The position numbers were made by a program, and so were the translations under genes. Below the pieces are notes generated by a model. It was not told the DNA's origin and searched no databases. It saw only the letters and a program-made list of their open reading frames with translations. From assembly GCF_030063145.1 (NCBI RefSeq), contig NZ_JASISM010000004.1, forward strand, positions 124,001 to 188,000: a DNA stretch of 64,000 bases, read 5' to 3'. The DNA comes from Cryobacterium sp. PH31-L1 (GTDB lineage: Bacteria > Actinomycetota > Actinomycetes > Actinomycetales > Microbacteriaceae). This document shows, in pieces, positions 59,552-64,000 of this stretch. Within the stretch, counting starts at the first letter, position 1. Each line of letters opens with the position of its first letter.

Positions 59552-59928
59552 TCCGTGGGCCTTTCCATGGTGGTCGCGCCGAGGTCGCGCCCGTCGAAGC
59601 AGGTTCGCGTGCCGGTGTGGCAGGCTGCTCCGATCTGGTCGACCTGCACGAGCAGGGTGTCATTGTCGCAGTCGAACGCGGCCGAGTGCACGTACTGGGC
59701 GTGGCCGGAGGTGTCGCCCTTGCGCCAGAATTCCTGCCGGCTGCGCGACCAGAATGTGACGCGCCCCTCCGTGAGGGTGCGGCGCAGCGCTTCCCGGTTC
59801 ATCCAGCCGAGCATGAGCACCTCCTGGGTGTCCCACTGTTGAATGACGGCGGGCAGCAGCCCGGCGTCGTTGAAGACGGCAGCATCGAGTTGGTCGTCGA
59901 GTTCTGTGCGTTCGTCGGGAAGCGACAT
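59548..59928 (-). CDS. hisI: Phosphoribosyl-AMP cyclohydrolase
   Basis: A 126-aa monofunctional HisI opening the adenine ring of phosphoribosyl-AMP in histidine synthesis. It shows [16 protein letters not shown], the substrate segment [30 protein letters not shown], and the zinc-ligand pair in [12 protein letters not shown]. It overlaps hisF by one base and trpE by four. The PR-ATP pyrophosphatase is a separate gene (hisE). Confidence 0.96.
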   Translation of the reverse strand: MSLPDERTELDDQLDAAVFNDAGLLPAVIQQWDTQEVLMLGWMNREALRRTLTEGRVTFWSRSRQEFWRKGDTSGHAQYVHSAAFDCDNDTLLVQVDQIGAACHTGTRTCFDGRDLGATTMERPTE

Positions 59929-60689
59929 CAGCGCACCAGCATTCCGGCGTCGGCGAGCTCACGCTTCACGTCGCCTATGGTCAGTTGTGCAGAGTGGAAC
60001 ACGGATGCCGCCAGCACTGCGTCCGCGCCCGCCCTGATCGCCGGTGGAAAGTCTGCGGCGCGGCCGGCTCCGCCGGACGCGATCACCGGAACGCGGCTGT
60101 TGGCCCGCATAAGGGCGATGAGCTCGGTATCGAAGCCGGCCTTGGTACCGTCGGCGTCGATCGAGTTGACCAGAAGCTCCCCCGCGCCCAGTTCGATCGC
60201 CTGCCTAGCCCAGGTCACGGCGTCCAGGTCGGTCTCGGTCCGGCCACCGTGAGTGGTGACGACGAAGCCGCTCTCGGTGCGATTGGAGCGCTTCACATCG
60301 AGGCTCAACACCAGCACCTGGGCGCCGAACCGGTTGGCGATCTCATTGATCAGGGCCGGTCGCGCGATCGCGGCGCTGTTGACGCCGACCTTGTCGGCAC
60401 CGCTCGCCTGCAGGCGCGAGACATCTTCGACGCTGCGAATGCCGCCGCCAACCGTGAGCGGGATGAAGACCTGCTCAGCCGTGGCTCGCACGACGTCGTA
60501 GGTGGTTGCACGGTTGTCGACCGTGGCGGTGACGTCGAGAAAGGTGAGCTCGTCAGCGCCCTGCTCGTAGTACCGGCGCGCGAGTTCGACCGGGTCGCCG
60601 GCATCGCGCAGGTTCTGAAAGTTGACGCCCTTGACGACACGACCGTTGGCCACGTCGAGGCAGGGAATGACGCGCACACTCAGGCTCAT
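59928..60689 (-). CDS. hisF: Imidazole glycerol phosphate synthase subunit HisF
   Basis: A 253-aa TIM-barrel cyclase which with HisH forms imidazole glycerol phosphate and AICAR. Catalytic Asp11 is in [15 protein letters not shown] and the second acid in VLSLDVKRS; phosphate loops GGIRSVED and ASGGAG are intact. ATG 60689 has AGAGGAGA seven bases upstream and starts at the normal point; a longer frame to 60830 is spurious. Confidence 0.96.
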   Translation of the reverse strand: MSLSVRVIPCLDVANGRVVKGVNFQNLRDAGDPVELARRYYEQGADELTFLDVTATVDNRATTYDVVRATAEQVFIPLTVGGGIRSVEDVSRLQASGADKVGVNSAAIARPALINEIANRFGAQVLVLSLDVKRSNRTESGFVVTTHGGRTETDLDAVTWARQAIELGAGELLVNSIDADGTKAGFDTELIALMRANSRVPVIASGGAGRAADFPPAIRAGADAVLAASVFHSAQLTIGDVKRELADAGMLVR

Positions 60690-60712
60690 GCGGTTCTCCT
60701 CTCGCGGGGTTC

Positions 60713-61552
60713 TTAGAGGCGGGCGTTGTGAATTGTGGTGACCAGAATCGCCCGAGCGCCGAGGGCGTAGAGGGCGTCCATCACATTGTTCATATCGAGG
60801 CGGGCGATCATGACCCGCACGGCAGCCCACTCGGGATCGTGCAGCGAAGACACTGTCGGCGATTCGATGCCGGGGGCAAGCGCGGCGGCCGCGTCGAGCA
60901 GGGCGACCGGAATGTCGTAGTCCAGCAACACGTATTGGCGGGCTACCAGCACGCCCTGCAGGCGGCGCAGCAGGGTGTCGATGCCGGCCTTGTCGTTGGT
61001 TGAGCTGATCAACACGGCGGTCGACTCGAGAATGACCGGTCCGAAGATTTCGAGGCCAGCCTTACGCAGGGTCGTACCAGTGGAGACGACGTCGGCGACG
61101 GCATCCGCTACGCCAAGCTGGACGGCGGATTCGACGGCGCCATCGAGTTCGACGAGGTCGACGGTCACCGAGTGGGTGGCGAGGAAGCGTTCGACCAGGC
61201 CGGGGTAGCTCGTGGCGACGCGCAGGCCGTCGAGGTCCTTCAGCTCGGTGAAGCGGCCGGCCGGACCGGCGAAACGAAAAGTGGAATCGCCGAAGTCGAG
61301 GCTGGCGATCTCCACGGCTTTGGAGTGCGAGTCGAGCAGCAGGTCGCGGCCAGTGATACCGACGTCGAGTGCGCCCGATCCCACGTAGGTCGCGATATCG
61401 CGGGGGCGCAGGTAGAAGAATTCGACCCCGTTGCGCGGGTCGGCGGTAACGAGGTCTCGCGGGTCGCGGCGGCCGGTGTAGCCGGCTTCGGCGAGCATCT
61501 GCGCGGCGGTTTCAGACAACGAGCCCTTGTTGGGCACGGCAATTCTCAGCAT
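60713..61552 (-). CDS. hisG: ATP phosphoribosyltransferase (long form)
   Basis: A 279-aa first enzyme of histidine synthesis, joining ATP and PRPP. It is the long form with a C-terminal ACT-like regulatory domain (about residues 205-279), so it does not need HisZ and should be inhibited by histidine. Seen are [22 protein letters not shown] and the PRPP-loop region [18 protein letters not shown] 61552 matches the family start. Confidence 0.96.
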   Translation of the reverse strand: MLRIAVPNKGSLSETAAQMLAEAGYTGRRDPRDLVTADPRNGVEFFYLRPRDIATYVGSGALDVGITGRDLLLDSHSKAVEIASLDFGDSTFRFAGPAGRFTELKDLDGLRVATSYPGLVERFLATHSVTVDLVELDGAVESAVQLGVADAVADVVSTGTTLRKAGLEIFGPVILESTAVLISSTNDKAGIDTLLRRLQGVLVARQYVLLDYDIPVALLDAAAALAPGIESPTVSSLHDPEWAAVRVMIARLDMNNVMDALYALGARAILVTTIHNARL

Positions 61553-61613
61553 GGGGGTACTCTCTCGGTTTTGTAGCACGACTGATTTGTGATTTTTCGC
61601 CGACGGGCGAGGG

Positions 61614-61877
61614 TCACAGATGTCGGTAGATGTCAGCCGGAGAGAGGCCTTTGGCGATCATCATGACCTGCAGGTGGTACAGCAATTGGGAGATCTCAGC
61701 GGAGGTTTCGTCGTCGCTCTGAAACTCGGCGGCCATCCAGACTTCGGCGGCTTCCTCAACAATTTTCTTGCCGATGGCGTGCACGCCGGCGTCGAGTTCG
61801 CGTACGGTACCGGAACCCTCTGGGCGGGTGGCGGCCTTGTCGCTCAGTTCTACGAAAAGGTCATCGAATGTTTTCAC
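61614..61877 (-). CDS. hisE: Phosphoribosyl-ATP pyrophosphohydrolase
   Basis: An 87-aa MazG-fold enzyme removing pyrophosphate from phosphoribosyl-ATP. It shows the metal-binding helix [13 protein letters not shown] and the closing [12 protein letters not shown]. It overlaps the rpe end by four bases and precedes hisG by 61 bp. Confidence 0.96.
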   Translation of the reverse strand: MKTFDDLFVELSDKAATRPEGSGTVRELDAGVHAIGKKIVEEAAEVWMAAEFQSDDETSAEISQLLYHLQVMMIAKGLSPADIYRHL

Positions 61878-62557
61878 GACTCTAGGTTACCCGCCCCGTG
61901 ACGGTGGCTGGCCGCGCTCTGGCGCAGCAGGGCGATCTGGGCGGCCGGATTATCTGCCCCGAACACGCTGGAACCGGCCACGAACGTGTCCGCGCCGGCC
62001 GCCGCTGCTATCTCAATAGTCTGCGCGGTGATGCCGCCGTCGACCTGTAGCCAGACGTCGAGGCCGCTGTTCTGCACCACTGTTCGTAGCTGGGCAAGCT
62101 TCGGCATGGTTGATTCCATGAAGCTTTGGCCACCGAAACCGGGCTCGACGGTCATGACGAGCACCTGGTCGAATTCGGGGAGCAGCCCGAGGTAGGGCGT
62201 CACATCGGTGCCGGGCTTCAGGGCAATGCCGGCGCGGGCGCCGATCTGCCGCAATTTTCTCGCCAGCGCGACCGGTTCCGTCGTGGCCTCGGCATGAAAG
62301 GTGACCGAGTAGGCGCCGGCCTCCGCGTAGCCTGGCGCCCAACGCTCGGGGTCGTCGATCATCAGGTGGACGTCCAGTGGCAGCGGCGACACCTGCTGCA
62401 GCCGTTGCACCATGCCGAGCCCGAAGGTGAGGTTCGGTACGAAGTGGTTGTCCATGATGTCGACGTGCACGAGATCGGCCGAGCTGATGCGACCCAGCTC
62501 GCTCTCGAAATTGGCGAAGTCGGCAGCAAGGATGCTCGGATTGATGCGGGTAGCCAT
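61874..62557 (-). CDS. rpe: Ribulose-phosphate 3-epimerase
   Basis: A 227-aa TIM-barrel enzyme interconverting ribulose 5-phosphate and xylulose 5-phosphate. It shows [14 protein letters not shown], the metal site [30 protein letters not shown] and VDGGITAQT. It heads the his/trp run on the minus strand and overlaps hisE by four bases. It links pentose phosphates to the PRPP-using pathways, and is apart from the tkt/zwf block. Confidence 0.96.
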   Translation of the reverse strand: MATRINPSILAADFANFESELGRISSADLVHVDIMDNHFVPNLTFGLGMVQRLQQVSPLPLDVHLMIDDPERWAPGYAEAGAYSVTFHAEATTEPVALARKLRQIGARAGIALKPGTDVTPYLGLLPEFDQVLVMTVEPGFGGQSFMESTMPKLAQLRTVVQNSGLDVWLQVDGGITAQTIEIAAAAGADTFVAGSSVFGADNPAAQIALLRQSAASHRHGAGNLES

Positions 62558-62644
62558 CCGCTCAGCCTATCGAGCCGCAGCTGAGCGCGGGGCTGAGCGG
62601 TGGCGGGTCGCCAAGCTTGCGGGGCGGTCACCTATCCTCAAGAG

Positions 62645-63184
62645 ATGGAACGATCGGAATCCCCGGAATCCCCGGAATCCCCGGAATCGCCGGAATCGCC
62701 GAATTCGCTGGATTCGCCGAATTCGTCGGGATCGTCGGGATCGTGGGGGACATCGGGATCGCCGGGGACGTCGGGAACGAGACCTCCGTCGCGAATCCGG
62801 CTGACCCTCATCGCTGCCGGCGCGGTCGTCATCGGCACCGGGTTAGCGGTTCATTTCACCGTCACTGGGCCGGTCGGCGATTTCGCTGCGGACGCTCTGT
62901 ACGCGGTGCTGGCCTACCTGACCGTGTCATTCATCGCTCGACGCCTTCGACCTGAGGGCAGTGCAGCAGTTGCCTATGTGATCTGCGTTGCGATCGAGGC
63001 AGCCCAACTCTCCCCCGGGCCGGCTGCCCTGGCCGAGGTCTTTCCGCCGGCCCGGCTCGTGCTCGGCACGACGTTTGCGCCCGTTGACCTCCTCGCCTAT
63101 GCCGTGGGCGTGGCGGTCGCCCTGGTCTGCGACCGGCTCATTCCCCGACGGCGCAGGCGACCAATTTCGCCAACCGCCACGTAG
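62645..63184 (+). CDS. DUF2809 family membrane protein with repeat-encoded N-terminus
   Basis: 179 aa. Residues 1-45 are a Ser/Pro/Glu/Gly-rich segment encoded by degenerate 9-bp repeats. From residue 50 the DUF2809 core follows with four hydrophobic helices and family blocks GDFAADALYAVLAYL, IEAAQL, and LVLGTTFAPVDLLAYAVG. DUF2809 proteins have no known role. The ribosome site is weak (AAGAG, close to the ATG). It is divergent from rpe. Confidence 0.8.
   Translation: MERSESPESPESPESPESPNSLDSPNSSGSSGSWGTSGSPGTSGTRPPSRIRLTLIAAGAVVIGTGLAVHFTVTGPVGDFAADALYAVLAYLTVSFIARRLRPEGSAAVAYVICVAIEAAQLSPGPAALAEVFPPARLVLGTTFAPVDLLAYAVGVAVALVCDRLIPRRRRRPISPTAT
62656..62781 (+). repeat. 9-bp minisatellite, about 14 units
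   Basis: Starts as three exact GGAATCCCC units, then GGAATCGCC twice, then progressively diverged units ending near 62781. It is entirely inside the coding region of the DUF2809 gene and, being a multiple of three, keeps the frame. Confidence 0.9.
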
Positions 63185-63270
63185 CTCCCCCGGAATGCGC
63201 TCGGGCGAGCAGCAGTCACCTTGGTCGAACCGCCACAATCTCGGAACGTATGGGGCAGCGTCGATGCAGA

Positions 63271-63350
63271 CCGTCAGGATGTGCCACGGATCGAGCTGCC
63301 CACCGGCAGGCCGTCAGGATGTGCCCGGGATCATGGCGCCCGATGGCAGG
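63271..63350 (-). repeat. 40-bp tandem duplication at the SRPBCC gene end
   Basis: Units 63271-63310 and 63311-63350 agree at 31 of 40 positions. The second unit encodes the last residues and stop of the SRPBCC gene (GLPSGAMIPGTS); the first, beyond the stop, still reads LPVGSSIRGTS plus stop in its own frame. Confidence 0.8.
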
Positions 63351-63826
63351 CCCAGTTCCACGTAGTGCTCGTAGCGTTCCTGCCAGCTCGAAGCGGATGC
63401 CCCGTGGGGACCGTCACTTTCGTGACCGGCGAGGTGCACGTCGAGTTGGGCCAGGCAGACGTCCCAGCCTGCGGCGTTGCGGGCTGCCTCGTTCTCGGCG
63501 GTGAGGGTGTCGACGAGCGTTAAGACGCATTCGCTCGAATTTATCGCGGTCAGGTCGAACCGCAACACGTTGCTGCCCCACGAAAAGGCCACGAGCTGCA
63601 GCGGAGTGAAGGCGAGTACCGTTCCCGCGCTGTCGGGGGTATTGGGATCCCCGGCAAAGGTGACCGTTCCGCCGACGCGAGGTTCGATGGTCAGCGTGCT
63701 CGGAAACCAACGCGCCGACTCGTCCGGCACTGTGAGGGCCCGCCAGACGCGCTCCGCAGTGTACGGGAGCGTTCGTTCCAGTCGTACTGCGGGGCGTCCG
63801 TCACGTTGAGTGAATGTTGCGTTCAT
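63314..63826 (-). CDS. SRPBCC domain (AHSA1/ATPase-activator-like) protein
   Basis: A 170-aa START-like fold protein. N-terminal RLERTLPYTAERVWRALT, ARWFPSTLTIEPRVGG and the C-terminal AGWDVCLAQLDVHLAG helix match the AHSA1/polyketide-cyclase-like group found singly in actinobacteria. Ligand and role unknown. ATG 63826 is the likely start. The 3' end lies in a 40-bp tandem repeat, which suggests its last dozen residues were duplicated by slippage or recombination. Confidence 0.85.
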   Translation of the reverse strand: MNATFTQRDGRPAVRLERTLPYTAERVWRALTVPDESARWFPSTLTIEPRVGGTVTFAGDPNTPDSAGTVLAFTPLQLVAFSWGSNVLRFDLTAINSSECVLTLVDTLTAENEAARNAAGWDVCLAQLDVHLAGHESDGPHGASASSWQERYEHYVELGLPSGAMIPGTS

Positions 63827-63858
63827 CCGTTCCACGATACGCCCGGTGACCACCCACC

Positions 63859-63988
63859 CGCCGGTCGAGGCGCGAGGAACGAGCCATCGAGACCCGCCAC
63901 TCCGCCGGTCGAGGCGCGAGGAACGAGCGATCGAGACCAGCGGACCCAGGGGATCTCGATCGCTCGCAAGCTCGCGCCTCGATCAGCG
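63859..63988. repeat. REP-like repeat cluster at the window edge
   Basis: Two direct 36-bp copies (63859-63894 and 63903-63938) differ at one base. A third, inverted and diverged copy (about 63951-63988) can fold with the second into a large hairpin. The core word is TCGAGGCGCGAG. There is no coding potential; the cluster is probably an extragenic repetitive palindrome of the host genome. Confidence 0.75.
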
Positions 63989-64000
63989 ATTCCCCGGGTC

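Noticed and set aside
62558..62644. T-box, riboswitch or Trp/His leader peptide ahead of the his-trp run
   Set aside because: The run begins with rpe and the 87-bp spacer shows no His/Trp codon run, T-box sequence or stem-terminator pair.
62656..63988. CRISPR array
   Set aside because: The repeats are a 9-bp coding minisatellite, a single 40-bp duplication and REP-like palindromes; none alternates with unique spacers of regular length, and no cas genes are present.

Overview
The window is a contiguous stretch of a high-GC Gram-positive chromosome. RbpA, WhiA, OpcA, a PdtaR-like ANTAR regulator, the Trp-operon membrane protein of the TIGR02234 type and the DUF6704-type small protein point to Actinomycetota. 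Gene order and protein style fit Microbacteriaceae; a Cryobacterium-like genus is possible, but I cannot prove it from sequence alone. Almost all of the window is core metabolism and DNA repair. There is no rRNA, CRISPR array, prophage or intact insertion sequence.

Layout. 1-2.7 kb: 3' part of a suf Fe-S assembly operon (sufB, sufD, start of a possible Rieske-type ferredoxin) on the minus strand. 3-5.7 kb: heme A synthesis (ctaA on plus, ctaB on minus) around one unrecognised gene. 6-14.3 kb: a plus-strand pentose-phosphate/glycolysis block, tkt-tal-pgi then zwf-opcA-pgl, with overlapping or nearly touching genes and a strong terminator at its end. 14.4-25.9 kb: a minus-strand series which, read in transcription order, is uvrA, uvrC, rapZ, whiA, sod, gap, pgk, tpiA, secG, rbpA. 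26-27.4 kb: a small accessory scar between uvrA and uvrB: a PadR-type regulator with a palindromic operator, followed by an ABC exporter reduced to the 5' end of its ATPase and the 3' end of its permease, bracketed by two related long palindromes. 27.4-35.6 kb: uvrB, coaE, two tandem PAS/HATPase sensor-like proteins that both lack the phospho-accepting histidine, then rpsA. 35.8-44.9 kb: a DUF885 metallopeptidase-like protein, polA, a hotdog thioesterase, a large Fe-S RecB-nuclease/SF1-helicase fusion and a PdtaR-like antiterminator. 44.95 kb: tRNA-Leu(CAA), then a 55-aa membrane ORF. 45.4-62.6 kb: minus-strand pyk, gltD, gltB, lgt and a combined his/trp run (rpe, hisE, hisG, hisF, hisI, trpE, two small membrane proteins, trpC, trpB, trpA). 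62.6-64 kb: a DUF2809 membrane protein with a minisatellite-encoded N-terminus, an SRPBCC protein with a duplicated tail, and REP-like repeats at the window edge.

How the genes work together. tkt, tal, pgi, zwf, opcA and pgl supply NADPH and pentoses; gap, pgk, tpiA and pyk form lower glycolysis; gltBD assimilates ammonia into glutamate; the his/trp genes use PRPP-derived precursors, and rpe feeds the pentose pool. uvrA, uvrB, uvrC and polA together make a nearly complete nucleotide excision repair set.

The most unusual content is the pair of pseudo-histidine-kinases set between rpsA and coaE, one of which ends in two receiver domains, the second with Asp replaced by Asn. Next come the internally deleted ABC locus with its flanking palindromes and several unassigned perfect palindromes in leaders. 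All functional statements are inferred from motifs; no database search was run.
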